A stretch of DNA of 64,000 nucleotides from Sinorhizobium fredii (lineage in GTDB: Bacteria > Pseudomonadota > Alphaproteobacteria > Rhizobiales > Rhizobiaceae), in the NCBI RefSeq assembly GCF_002944405.1, contig NZ_CP024310.1, forward strand, positions 496,001 to 560,000. The letters are read 5' to 3'. This document shows positions 37,256 through 46,012 of this stretch, in pieces. How positions within the stretch are numbered: the stretch's first letter is position 1; each line of letters opens with the position of its first letter. Made by a program: the position numbers and the translations under genes. A model generated the notes under the pieces. The model had not been told where the DNA came from, did not search any database, and saw only the letters and a list, made by a program, of their open reading frames with translations.

Positions 37256-37385
37256 TCCTGCAACTGCCCCTCGTTACACGGAATCCAGTGGATTTTCGGG
37301 CTGGAAAAGTCAAGCGCCCAGTTTTGGGCATATATTGTTACCGGCCCGGTGTAATAAAGAGGAGACAAGGAGCAAGGGGACACAC

Positions 37386-37931
37386 ATGGATCTCGGGGGA
37401 AATCTGTACAAGCTCGAAGCCTCAAGTGAAGGAGAGGGCCGGGAGATCGCGCCGGCCGCCTATTACGATCACATCCAGAAGATCAATGATGTCTTCTCCG
37501 ATCAGATCAAGATGTCCGATCAGAAGGCGGCCTATATCTTTACCTTCATGTTTGCCTTCTTGGTCTCGTCCGAAGAAGGGCGGAGCGTGTTTACTTGGCA
37601 GCGATATACGGAAGGGGAGATGCTGCCGATGATACTCTCGGCTGCCATGGCGCTGGCCTCGATATTCTCGTTGCTTGCCGCCATTCTCGTTGTCCTGCCG
37701 AGAAAGGGCGCCACGTCCACGACGCTCTTCTGGGGTGCGTGGCGCGCCCACCGCGACGAGTTCATCGATGCGGCAGGCCGTGGTGATTCGACCTATCTGT
37801 TTCGGCAGTATGTGGACAACGCCGACGTGCTTTCGGCGATTGCCTGCAGCAAATATCGCTTCGTCATCGCCGCTTTCCGCGGCCTGCTGATCACGGTACT
37901 CGCCTATGTCTGCCTGCTGGCAATCCCCTGA
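37386..37931 (+). CDS. Pycsar-effector-like membrane protein (PycTM / DUF5706 type)
   Basis: A 181-residue protein. The cytoplasmic N-terminus leads to FSDQIKMSDQKAAYIFTFMFAFLV (about 37-60), then a helix about 81-105 (PMILSAAMALASIFSLLAAILVVLPR), a soluble loop, and SKYRFVIAAFRGLLITVLAYVCLLAI (about 155-180). The DQKA motif before helix 1, the PR after helix 2 and a K-Y before the last helix match my recollection of PycTM effectors, which respond to cyclic nucleotides. Start at 37386 is preferred over 37335. It is divergent, 130 bases from the cyclase operon. The family assignment needs a profile search. Confidence 0.6.
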   Translation: MDLGGNLYKLEASSEGEGREIAPAAYYDHIQKINDVFSDQIKMSDQKAAYIFTFMFAFLVSSEEGRSVFTWQRYTEGEMLPMILSAAMALASIFSLLAAILVVLPRKGATSTTLFWGAWRAHRDEFIDAAGRGDSTYLFRQYVDNADVLSAIACSKYRFVIAAFRGLLITVLAYVCLLAIP

Positions 37932-37993
37932 ACCTGGCTGAGCCGTCACTGACTTCCGCCACGGAGAAAGCGGCAGGCGCTACCTCGCCGCGC

Positions 37994-38680
37994 CTACACC
38001 GAGTCGCGCACCCGCTCCCAGGCCTTCGTTAGGTGCCGCCCCAGCACCTCCGATAGCTTGCCCTTGTCGCGGGCCTCGAGCGTCGCGATCATCTCCTCGT
38101 GCTCGGCGACGGCGGCAGCCCATTTTTCCGGGCCTTCGTGGCCGATGAAGCGGATGCGCTTCAGCCGCGTCTGCAGCATGGCGTGCATGTCGGCGAGCGC
38201 CGCGTTGCCGGAAAGCTGAGCGATCGCCGTGTGGATCTGCTGGTTGAGCTTGTAATATTGCAGCCGGTCGCCTGCCTTGTAGCGGGCGACCATTTCGTCG
38301 TGCAGCGCCCTGATTTCCGCAATCTCCGCGTCGCTTGCGGCTTCGCAGGCAAGTCGGCCGGCAAGCTCCTCGAGCGACTGCAAGACGGTCAGCATGTCCT
38401 TGACGTCCTTGGCGCTGAAGCGCTTGACGACGGCGCCGCGGCTCGGCACGAGCTCGACCAGGCCCTCGCTCGCCAGATATTTGATCGCTTCGCGCAGCGG
38501 CGTGCGCGACACGCCGAGTTGTTCGCCGAGCTGACCTTCGTGCAGCCGGGTGCCGGGCGGCAGATCCCCCTCGATGATCATGTCGCGAAGATGGCTGACC
38601 AGCGTGTCGTGCAGCGCAGTGCGCCGGATCGGCCCCGGGCCGCCTTCGGGCCGCCGCTCCAATGATGTGATTTCGTTCAT
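37994..38680 (-). CDS. GntR-family regulator with FCD domain
   Basis: A 228-residue regulator: winged helix PPGTRLHEGQLGEQLGVSRTPLREAIKYLASEGLVEL (about 41-77) and an FCD ligand domain with a likely metal site formed by the histidines of LNQQIHTAIAQLSGN and AVAEHEEMIATLEA. Divergent from the PdxA2-like/TTT operon, so it most likely represses that operon until a catabolic intermediate binds. The 200-base intergenic contains a direct repeat that could be its operator. Confidence 0.88.
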   Translation of the reverse strand: MNEITSLERRPEGGPGPIRRTALHDTLVSHLRDMIIEGDLPPGTRLHEGQLGEQLGVSRTPLREAIKYLASEGLVELVPSRGAVVKRFSAKDVKDMLTVLQSLEELAGRLACEAASDAEIAEIRALHDEMVARYKAGDRLQYYKLNQQIHTAIAQLSGNAALADMHAMLQTRLKRIRFIGHEGPEKWAAAVAEHEEMIATLEARDKGKLSEVLGRHLTKAWERVRDSV

Positions 38681-38799
38681 TTTCCCGTTCTGCGCTGCGA
38701 CCGGTGACCGGTCGTAAGTTCTCTTGGTCGCCCCGATTGAATCAGCTGCGCCTCATTCAAGCATGGAGACAGGCCCCGCCATCGTCAACAAAAAATGCT

Positions 38800-38832
38800 G
38801 CATACAGAATACAAAAGACTTGATGCAGAATA
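38800..38832 (+). promoter_or_regulatory. Direct repeat upstream of the PdxA2 operon, candidate operator
   Basis: GCATACAGAATA (38800-38811) and TGATGCAGAATA (38821-38832) match at nine of twelve positions and are spaced exactly 21 bases apart, two helical turns. They lie about 50 bases before the operon's first start codon. A binding site of the divergent GntR protein is inferred. Confidence 0.4.
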
Positions 38833-38881
38833 TTGGATGACGTATGACGGGGGCCAAGGCATGAAAACGGAGGAGCATCGA

Positions 38882-39928
38882 ATGACGAGCAACGGAGCGG
38901 CCGAAGCGGTGGATAGCCGGCCTGTCATCGCCCTTGCCATGGGCGACCCGGCAGGGATCAGTCCGGAACTCACGGCGCGGCTGCTGGCGCTCGGGGATGT
39001 CCGAGAAGCGGCGCATGTCATTGCCATCGGTGATCGCCGCATTCTTGACGAAGGCGTCAAGGTGGCCGGCGTAACGCTCGATCTCGAAGCGGCCTCGCTC
39101 GAGACGCTCGACCGGGCCGGCACCGCGCGTCACGTCTTCGTCGATCTCAGGCATCTCGATCCGGCCGATGTGGTGCGCGGCCAGGCGACGCTTGCCGGCG
39201 GCACCTTCGCCACCCGGAATTTTCGCGCGGCGCTGGAGCTGGCGCATGCCGGCAAGGCCGACGCGGTCTGCTTCACGCCCTTCAACAAGAAGGCAATGCG
39301 CTTTGCCTATCCGGGCTATGACGACGAGATACGCTTCGTCGCCGACGTGCTTTCCTTCACCGGCAAGGTCCGCGAGTTCAATGTGCTTGAAAAAGTATGG
39401 AACGCCCGCGTCACCTCGCACATTCCACTCAAGGACGTGGCGCGAAGCCTTTCGGTGGAAGGAATTGTTGCCGAACTCGAGCTCACCCGGGCCTGCCTCA
39501 CGAACGCCGGCCATGACGAGGCGCGGATCGCGGTCGCGGGGCTGAACCCGCATGCCGGCGACGGCGGCAGCTTCGGCATGGAGGAGATCGACATCATCGA
39601 GCCGGCCGTCGCGAAGGCGAAGGCGCTCGGCTTCAACGTCGAGGGGCCGTTTCCGGCCGACACGGTGTTCGTGCGGGCGCTGAAGGAAGGCTTCCACGCG
39701 GTGCTGACCATGTATCACGACCAGGGCCAGATCGCCATGAAGCTGATGGGCTTCGACAAGGGCGTGACGATGATGGGCGGCCTGCCTTTCCCGCTCTGCA
39801 CGCCGGCGCATGGCACGGCCTACGACATTGCCGGCAAGGGCATCGCCGATGTCGGCGCCAGCCGCGAAGCGATCCTGCTTGCGGCGCGCATGGCGAAGAA
39901 AAACCGGGGGCTCTCCGCCGCCGCCTGA
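38882..39928 (+). CDS. PdxA2-like 4-phospho-sugar-acid dehydrogenase
   Basis: A 348-residue enzyme of the PdxA family (4-hydroxythreonine-4-phosphate dehydrogenase). MGDPAGISPEL, CFTPFNKKAMRFA, VTSHIPL, GLNPHAGDGGSFGMEE and MYHDQGQIAMKL cover the metal-binding histidines and active site. In a catabolic operon with a transporter, PdxA2 paralogues oxidise 4-phosphothreonate or erythronate to dihydroxyacetone phosphate, rather than making vitamin B6. Start 38882 has GGAGGAG upstream; an earlier ATG (38861) is possible. Confidence 0.87.
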   Translation: MTSNGAAEAVDSRPVIALAMGDPAGISPELTARLLALGDVREAAHVIAIGDRRILDEGVKVAGVTLDLEAASLETLDRAGTARHVFVDLRHLDPADVVRGQATLAGGTFATRNFRAALELAHAGKADAVCFTPFNKKAMRFAYPGYDDEIRFVADVLSFTGKVREFNVLEKVWNARVTSHIPLKDVARSLSVEGIVAELELTRACLTNAGHDEARIAVAGLNPHAGDGGSFGMEEIDIIEPAVAKAKALGFNVEGPFPADTVFVRALKEGFHAVLTMYHDQGQIAMKLMGFDKGVTMMGGLPFPLCTPAHGTAYDIAGKGIADVGASREAILLAARMAKKNRGLSAAA

Positions 39929-40002
39929 ATTCGCACGCTTTCAAGACATACCGGCGCCAGGGGAGGTCTTGCGCCGGATCCAACTCAACGGGAGGACAAG
40001 AC

Positions 40003-40989
40003 ATGAAGAAATCCGTTTCTATCGCATGCATGATCGCCGCCGCGCTCGGCGTGGCCGCGCCGGCCGCGGCCTTCGAGCCGAACCGCCCGGTGGAATTCGT
40101 CGTCACCGCCGGTCCCGGCGGCGGCACAGACATTTTCGCGCGCACGATTCAGGCGATCATCGCCAAATACGAACTGATGAAGTCGCCGGTGGTCGTCACC
40201 AACAAGGGCAGCGCCGGCGGAGCGGAGGGCTTCGTCTACACGGCCGGCTACAAGGGCGACGCCCACAAGCTCGCCTTCGGCACCAACAACGCCTATCTGC
40301 TGCCCGTTCGCGCCAAGGTGCCCTACAAGGCCGAGGACCTGACGCCGGTCGCAGCTCTTGCATCCGATGAATTCGTCCTCTGGGTCAACGGCAAGGCGGA
40401 TTATGCCACTGCCGCAGATTTCGTCGCGAAGGCGAAGGAGGGCGGCTTAAAGATCGGTGGCAGCCAGTCGAAGGACGTCGACCAGATCCTGACCTCGATG
40501 ATCAACGACGCGACCGGCGCCAAGATCAACTACATCCCGTTCAAGAGCGGCGGCGAGGCGGCGGTGCAGCTTGCCGGCGAGCATATCGACGCCAATGTCA
40601 ACAATCCGAGCGAGAATCTCGGCCAGTGGCAGGCCGGCATGGTGAAGCCGCTCTGCGTCTTCAAGAGCGTGAAGCTTTCGAGCGACACGAAGGTCGCCGG
40701 CGACAAGGGCTGGGGCGATATCCCGACCTGCAAGGAGGCCGGCATTCCGATCGACAACTATTCCATGCCGCGCACCGTCTGGCTGCCGGGCGGCGTCGAG
40801 CCGGATGTCGTGCAGTTCTATGCGGATGTGATGCGCAAGGTTTCCGAGACGCCGGAATGGGCGAAGTATCTCGCCGATACGTCGCAGTCGCCCGTCTATC
40901 TGAGCGGTGACGAACTCAAGTCCGCGGTCGAGGTGGACGGCGCCGCCGTCAGCGAAGTGCTGAAGCGCGAAGGCTGGCTTGCCAACTAA
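40003..40989 (+). CDS. Tripartite tricarboxylate transporter substrate-binding protein (TctC)
   Basis: A 328-residue periplasmic protein with signal peptide to about APAAA (24). The family stretch NRPVEFVVTAGPGGGTDIFARTIQAI and the later VVVTNKGSAGGAEGFVYTAGYKGD fit the Bug/TctC family. Followed by TctB and TctA homologues. These systems import carboxylates at high affinity; with PdxA2 and the sugar enzymes, a C4 or C5 sugar acid is a plausible substrate. Confidence 0.92.
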   Translation: MKKSVSIACMIAAALGVAAPAAAFEPNRPVEFVVTAGPGGGTDIFARTIQAIIAKYELMKSPVVVTNKGSAGGAEGFVYTAGYKGDAHKLAFGTNNAYLLPVRAKVPYKAEDLTPVAALASDEFVLWVNGKADYATAADFVAKAKEGGLKIGGSQSKDVDQILTSMINDATGAKINYIPFKSGGEAAVQLAGEHIDANVNNPSENLGQWQAGMVKPLCVFKSVKLSSDTKVAGDKGWGDIPTCKEAGIPIDNYSMPRTVWLPGGVEPDVVQFYADVMRKVSETPEWAKYLADTSQSPVYLSGDELKSAVEVDGAAVSEVLKREGWLAN

Positions 40990-41066
40990 GACTCAGGCGG
41001 GCGCCGGGAGCGGACATGCTCTCCGGCGCTTTCGGCGCCTGCCACCGCTTTCGAAAGGTTACGGTC

Positions 41067-41567
41067 ATGAGTGAGAACAGTGCGAATGGGGTCTCCCGCT
41101 TCGCGGTCGAGCTTGGCGTCGCGGCGCTGACCGCCGCCTTTGGCGCCGCCGTCTGCTACGGTTCGCTCGATATCGGCGCCGGCTGGACCGAGATGGGGCC
41201 GGATGCGGGCTATTTCCCCTTCTATATCGGCCTTCTCATCGTCTTCGGCAGCCTCGTCAATATCGCCCACGCGTTCCTCAAGCACCGCGGCACCGGAGAG
41301 ATCTTCCTCGATGCCGGGCGCGCCAAGGTTGTTGCTTCCTTCCTGCTGCCGCTCGTTGCCTTCGGCGCCGTTTCCGCCTGGCTCGGGCTCTATGTCGGGA
41401 CGGCTCTCTATATCGCCGCGACGATGCTCTTCCAAGGGCGCTACAGATGGTGGATCGCCCTGCCGGCAGGGCTCGGCGTCTCGCTCGTCTTCTTCGTCGT
41501 CTTCGAAATCGGCTTCCAGGTTCCGCTGCTGAAGGGACCGGTCGAGGCCTGGTTCGGGATCTATTGA
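41067..41567 (+). CDS. Tripartite tricarboxylate transporter small membrane subunit (TctB)
   Basis: A 166-residue protein with four hydrophobic segments (FAVELGVAALTAAFGAAVCYGSL; YFPFYIGLLIVFGSLVNIAHAFL; and two later). GPDAGYFPFYIGL is typical of TctB. Start at MSENSANG follows GGTTACGGTC; an upstream in-frame ATG has no ribosome site. Between tctC and tctA genes, it completes the transporter. Confidence 0.88.
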   Translation: MSENSANGVSRFAVELGVAALTAAFGAAVCYGSLDIGAGWTEMGPDAGYFPFYIGLLIVFGSLVNIAHAFLKHRGTGEIFLDAGRAKVVASFLLPLVAFGAVSAWLGLYVGTALYIAATMLFQGRYRWWIALPAGLGVSLVFFVVFEIGFQVPLLKGPVEAWFGIY

Positions 41568-41601
41568 CCCGGGCGAATGCATTGCCTGCGGGAGGAATGA
41601 C

Positions 41602-43137
41602 ATGGAAAATATCGGTCTTCTGATCGACGGCTTCGGCCACATCCTGAGCTGGAACCACATTCTGTTGATGATGGTGGGCGTGACGCTCGGCATTCTTGTC
41701 GGCGTGCTGCCGGGGCTCGGGGCACCGAACGGCGTGTCGCTGCTCTTGCCGCTCACCTTCTCAATGGAACCGATCTCGGCGATCATCCTGCTCTCCTGCA
41801 TGTATTGGGGCGCGCTCTTCGGCGGCTCGACGACGTCGATCCTCTTCAACATCCCGGGCGAACCCTCCTCCGTCGCCACCACCTTCGACGGCTATCCGAT
41901 GGCCAAGGCCGGACAGGCAAGCCGGGCGCTGACGCTCGCCTTCGTCTCGGCCGGCCTCGGGGCGCTGGCCGGCGTCGTGATGATCACGCTGCTTTCCGGC
42001 TGGGTCGCGAATTTCGCCCTCCGGTTTTCGTCGCCCGAATATTTCGCAGTTTATTTCCTCGCCTTTGCGAGCTTCATCTCGATGGGCGCGCAGTCGCCCT
42101 TCAAGACCCTCGTTTCGATGATGCTCGGCTTCGCGCTCGCCTCGATCGGCATGGACACGATCTCCGGCAATCTGCGGCTGACCTTCGACATTCCCGAACT
42201 CATAAAAGGCGTGAGCTTCTTGATCGCCGTCATGGGCCTCTTCGGCATCGGCGAACTGCTGCTGACGACCGAGGAAGGCCTGCGCTTCGAAGGCATCAAG
42301 GCGCGCGTCAAGCTCGCCGAGATCGGCCGCACGCTGATCGAGATCCCGCGCTACTGGCTGACCGTCGCCCGCTCGACGATCATTGGCATCTGGATGGGCA
42401 TCACGCCGGCCGGCCCGACCGCCGCGTCCTTCATGAGCTATGGCATCGCCCGCCGCTCGGCACGCGACAAGTCCCTGTTCGGCAAGGGCGATCCGCGCGG
42501 CGTCGTGGCGCCGGAAACCGCCGACCATTCGGCCGGCACCTCGGCGCTGCTGCCGATGCTGGCGCTTGGCGTGCCCGGTTCGGCGACCGCCGCGGTGATG
42601 ATGGGCGGCCTGATGATATGGGGCCTGACGCCCGGTCCGATGCTCTTCACCGACCGGCCGGATTTCGTCTGGGGCCTGATCGCCTCGATGTATCTCGGCA
42701 ATGTCGTCGCCGTGTTCCTGGTGATCGCGACCGTGCCGCTCTACGCTTCGATCCTGCGCGTGCCCTTCTCGATCATCGGTCCGATCATCGTCGCGGTGAT
42801 CTTCTCGGGGGCCTATCAGGTCGCAAATTCCGTCTCCGACATTTTCCTGGTTATTGGTTTCGGCCTGCTCGGCTACGTTTTCAAGAAGCTCGATTATCCG
42901 CTGGCGCCGCTGGTTCTCGCCATGGTGCTTGGCGACAAGGCCGAGGATGCATTCCGCCAATCGATGCTGATGTCCGGCGGCAGCCTCAACATTTTCTGGT
43001 CGAACGGGCTCGTTTCCGCGCTGATGGCGCTCGGCCTGGTGCTGCTTCTTTCCCCGCTTGCCTTCTGGCTGATAGGCAGCCTGCGCAAGCGCCGGCACGA
43101 CGTCGCTCCGCATGGCGACGGCAACGCGGCAGCCTGA
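41602..43137 (+). CDS. Tripartite tricarboxylate transporter large permease (TctA)
   Basis: A 511-residue permease with about 11-12 transmembrane helices. Two conserved glycine-rich motifs are seen: GVLPGLGAPNGVSLLLPLTF near the N-terminus and GITPAGPTAASFMSYGIARR in the middle, followed by GVVAPETADHSAGTSALLPMLALGVPGSATAAVMMGG. ATG 41602 follows GGGAGGAATGAC. It forms the channel driven by the ion gradient. Confidence 0.93.
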   Translation: MENIGLLIDGFGHILSWNHILLMMVGVTLGILVGVLPGLGAPNGVSLLLPLTFSMEPISAIILLSCMYWGALFGGSTTSILFNIPGEPSSVATTFDGYPMAKAGQASRALTLAFVSAGLGALAGVVMITLLSGWVANFALRFSSPEYFAVYFLAFASFISMGAQSPFKTLVSMMLGFALASIGMDTISGNLRLTFDIPELIKGVSFLIAVMGLFGIGELLLTTEEGLRFEGIKARVKLAEIGRTLIEIPRYWLTVARSTIIGIWMGITPAGPTAASFMSYGIARRSARDKSLFGKGDPRGVVAPETADHSAGTSALLPMLALGVPGSATAAVMMGGLMIWGLTPGPMLFTDRPDFVWGLIASMYLGNVVAVFLVIATVPLYASILRVPFSIIGPIIVAVIFSGAYQVANSVSDIFLVIGFGLLGYVFKKLDYPLAPLVLAMVLGDKAEDAFRQSMLMSGGSLNIFWSNGLVSALMALGLVLLLSPLAFWLIGSLRKRRHDVAPHGDGNAAA

Positions 43138-43191
43138 ATGGGCCGCCGCAGAAACACCTGATCAAATCTCTCCAATCTCGAGGAGTTCGCC

Positions 43192-44133
43192 ATGGCGCCA
43201 CGCAAATGGAACCGTGACAACTGGCCGATCGCGGCCGCGATGATCCAGTACCCAAACATTTTGCCGGACGGCCGATCCGTGCAGGAGCAGTCGGTGGAGG
43301 AATGGGCCGCAACGCTTCACGATGTGGTCGACGCCGGCTTTACCGAGCTCGACCCGACCGACAGCTGGATCCGGCTCGCGGATCTGTCGCGTGATCGGCT
43401 GGAAGAATTCGTCGGTTTGACTCAATCCCTCGGCCTCGCGATCCCGGCGATCTCGACCTCGCGGCGCAGCCTGATCGATCCCGAGCATGGCGAGGAATAT
43501 CTCGCCTATGGACACCGGGTCATCGAGACTGCGGCGGCAGTCGGCGCGGGCTCTGTTTCCTTCGGCTTCTTCGGTCCGCTGACGGAGGCGCAGAGACAAG
43601 TGCTGTGGTTCTGGACCGTCGATGGACTGAACAACCCGGACGACGCGGCGACGTGGAAGACGGCGGTTTCGCGGGTCCGCGAGCTCGGCCGGCATGCGGA
43701 AGAGCTCGGCGTCGAGGTGTCCTTGGAAATGTACGAGGACACCTATCTCGGCACGGCCGACAGTTCGGTGCGCTTCGTCGAGGAGGTCGGGCTCCAAAAT
43801 GTCGGCATCAACGCCGATCTCGGCAACCTCATCCGCCTGCATCGGCCGGTCGAGCATTGGCAGGAGATGATGGCAAAGGTTGCGCCCTTTGCTAAATATT
43901 GGCACGTCAAGAACTACAACCGCACGGAGGATGCGGCTTCGGGGCTCATCGTCACCCATCCGGCCCCGCTCGAATTCGGCGTCATCAATTACCGCTCGGC
44001 GATCCGCATGGCCCTGGCGCACGGCTTCGAAAGCCCCTTCCTCTGCGAGCATTATGGCGGCGACGGGCTTTCCGTCAGCGCCGCCAACCGCGATTATCTG
44101 AGGCGCATCCTGCCTCGCGAACAGGGACATTAA
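43192..44133 (+). CDS. Sugar isomerase/epimerase-like TIM-barrel enzyme
   Basis: A 313-residue AP-endonuclease-2/xylose-isomerase fold protein. Likely metal ligands are Glu in VSLEMYEDTYL, Asp in GINADLGNLI, His in YWHVKNYN and Glu in FLCEHYGGD. Start after GAGGAGTTCGCC. It lies between the transporter and a DhaKL-type kinase. Members of this fold in similar contexts include 3-oxo-isoapionate decarboxylase (OiaC), which makes L-erythrulose for a kinase; sugar-phosphate epimerases are the alternative. The reaction is unproved. Confidence 0.8.
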   Translation: MAPRKWNRDNWPIAAAMIQYPNILPDGRSVQEQSVEEWAATLHDVVDAGFTELDPTDSWIRLADLSRDRLEEFVGLTQSLGLAIPAISTSRRSLIDPEHGEEYLAYGHRVIETAAAVGAGSVSFGFFGPLTEAQRQVLWFWTVDGLNNPDDAATWKTAVSRVRELGRHAEELGVEVSLEMYEDTYLGTADSSVRFVEEVGLQNVGINADLGNLIRLHRPVEHWQEMMAKVAPFAKYWHVKNYNRTEDAASGLIVTHPAPLEFGVINYRSAIRMALAHGFESPFLCEHYGGDGLSVSAANRDYLRRILPREQGH

Positions 44134-44137
44134 AGCG

Positions 44138-45856
44138 ATGACGACGATCTTTGACGCTCCGGAAGATTTTGCCACGACTGCGCTTGCCGGTTTCGCAGCG
44201 ATCTATGCCCGTAATGTCCGCCTGGTGAAGGGCGGCGTGGTGCGCTCCACCAAAGTGCCTAAGGGCAAGGTGGCCGTGGTGATCGGCGGCGGCTCCGGCC
44301 ACTATCCGGCCTTTGCCGGCTATGTCGGTCCGGGCCTCGCGGATGCGGCGGTTGCCGGCGACGTTTTCGCCTCCCCGTCGACGGCCGCCGTCGCCCGGGT
44401 CTGCCGCCATGCGAACCAGGGCGGCGGGGTGCTGCTCGGCTTCGGCAACTATGCCGGCGACGTGTTGAACTTCGGGGTTGCGGCCGAGCGCCTGCACGCT
44501 GAAGGCATCGACGTGCGCTTCGTGCCGGTGACCGACGACGTGGCGAGCGCTTCGGTGGAAACGCCGGCCAAGCGCCGCGGCATTGCTGGCGACCTCGTCG
44601 TCTTCAAGATCGCCGGCGCCGCCGCCGAGGCGGGAAAATCGCTCGACGAGGTGGAACGGCTGGCGCGCCTTGCCAATGAACGGACCGTGTCGTTCGGCGT
44701 CGCCTTCGGCGGCTGCACCCTGCCGGGCGCCGCCGGACCGCTCTTCACCGTCCCTAAGGGACAGATGGCGCTTGGCCTCGGCATTCACGGCGAGCCCGGC
44801 ATCAGCGAGGAGACGATCTCCTCCGCCAGCGACCTCGCGAAATTGCTGATCGGGAAGCTGCTGGCCGAGCGGCCGGCCGGCACCCGCAAGGTCGCCGCGG
44901 TGCTGAACGGCCTCGGTTCGACCAAGTACGAGGAGCTCTTCGTGTTGTGGACGGCGATTGCCAAGGAACTGGCGGGGGCGGGGCTGGAAATCGTCGACCC
45001 GGAATGCGGCGAATTCGTCACCAGCCTCGACATGCAGGGCTGCTCGCTGACGCTTCTCTGGCTCGACGAGGAGCTGGAAGTGCTGTGGCGCGCGCCCGCA
45101 GATGCGCCAGTGCTGCGCAAGGGCACGATCATCGCTGCCGAACCTGCGACGGACGACATCGTCGATGCGGAAGGGCCGCAGTCGTTCGGCGCCGCCTCGG
45201 AAGCTTCGAAGGAGAGCGGCAGGTGTATCGCCCGGCTGATCGGCAGTGTCGCTGAAGCGCTGAAGGCGGCGGAAGACGAACTCGGCCGGATCGACGCCAT
45301 TGCCGGCGACGGCGACCATGGCCAGGGCATGCGGCGCGGCTCGGCCGCCGCGCTAGATGCTGCCAATGCAGCGGTTGCGGCGGGCGCCGGCGCGGCGAGC
45401 GTGCTGGCTGCCGCGGGCGACGCCTGGGCGGACCGCGCCGGCGGCACGTCCGGCGCGATCTGGGGGCTGGCGCTCAGGTCCTGGAGCAATGCCTTCTGCG
45501 ATGACGAGAAGATCGGCGAAGCGGCGGTCGTCAAGGGTGCGCGTCTCGCTCTCGACGGCGTCACCCGGCTCGGTCGCGCCCGCGTCGGCGACAAGACGCT
45601 TGTCGACGCGCTTGTGCCTTTCGTCGACAGGCTAGAAAGGGAAGCTGCAGCCGGCAAGCCTCTCGTCGAGGCCTGGAAGGCGGCGGCAAAGGCCGCGCAG
45701 GACGCGGCCGAGGGAACATCCAGCCTGACGCCAAAGCTCGGGCGGGCGCGGCCGCTGGCGGAGAAGAGCATAGGTCATCCGGATGCCGGCGCGACCTCGC
45801 TGGCGCTGGTGGCGAGGGTTACGGGTGAGTTCTTGGGAGGCGTTGGCGACGTATGA
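44138..45856 (+). CDS. Dihydroxyacetone-kinase-family kinase, fused DhaK-DhaL
   Basis: A 572-residue ATP-dependent kinase. The DhaK half has GGGSGHYPAFAGYVG, GDVFASPS, and the His of GIHGEPGI that covalently binds the keto substrate. The DhaL half has DAIAGDGDHGQGM (metal-binding aspartates) and DRAGGTSGAIWG. Fused DhaKL enzymes use ATP directly; several rhizobial members are erythrulose kinases. Last gene of the operon, 4 bases after the TIM-barrel gene. Substrate could be dihydroxyacetone, L-erythrulose or a related ketose. Confidence 0.87.
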   Translation: MTTIFDAPEDFATTALAGFAAIYARNVRLVKGGVVRSTKVPKGKVAVVIGGGSGHYPAFAGYVGPGLADAAVAGDVFASPSTAAVARVCRHANQGGGVLLGFGNYAGDVLNFGVAAERLHAEGIDVRFVPVTDDVASASVETPAKRRGIAGDLVVFKIAGAAAEAGKSLDEVERLARLANERTVSFGVAFGGCTLPGAAGPLFTVPKGQMALGLGIHGEPGISEETISSASDLAKLLIGKLLAERPAGTRKVAAVLNGLGSTKYEELFVLWTAIAKELAGAGLEIVDPECGEFVTSLDMQGCSLTLLWLDEELEVLWRAPADAPVLRKGTIIAAEPATDDIVDAEGPQSFGAASEASKESGRCIARLIGSVAEALKAAEDELGRIDAIAGDGDHGQGMRRGSAAALDAANAAVAAGAGAASVLAAAGDAWADRAGGTSGAIWGLALRSWSNAFCDDEKIGEAAVVKGARLALDGVTRLGRARVGDKTLVDALVPFVDRLEREAAAGKPLVEAWKAAAKAAQDAAEGTSSLTPKLGRARPLAEKSIGHPDAGATSLALVARVTGEFLGGVGDV

Positions 45857-45886
45857 TTTCGATCGCCTCGCGCACCGGACGGCGGA

Positions 45887-46006
45887 TTTGCCCCTCACCC
45901 TAACCCTCTCCTCGCAGGCGGGGCGAGGGGACTTAGCAGAGCGGTACCGCGAGTCCCCTTTGCCCCGATTGCGGGGAGAAGGTGGCGGCAGGCCGGATGA
46001 GGGGGG
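45887..46006. repeat. Dispersed GC-rich repeat between the kinase and phn operon
   Basis: Reads CCCCTCACCCTAACCCTCTC then CTCGCAGGCGGGGCGAGGGG, and ends GGGGAGAAGGTGGCGGCAGG then CCGGATGAGGGGGG. It contains palindromic stretches (CCCCTCGCCCCGCC-like) and lies in a convergent gap. It resembles multicopy rhizobial intergenic repeats. No gene within. Confidence 0.6.
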
Positions 46007-46012
46007 TCTGCA

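Noticed and set aside
41761..43113. 450-residue antisense frame under the TctA gene
   Set aside because: Charged, repetitive composition without motifs; TctA on the plus strand has clear family signatures.
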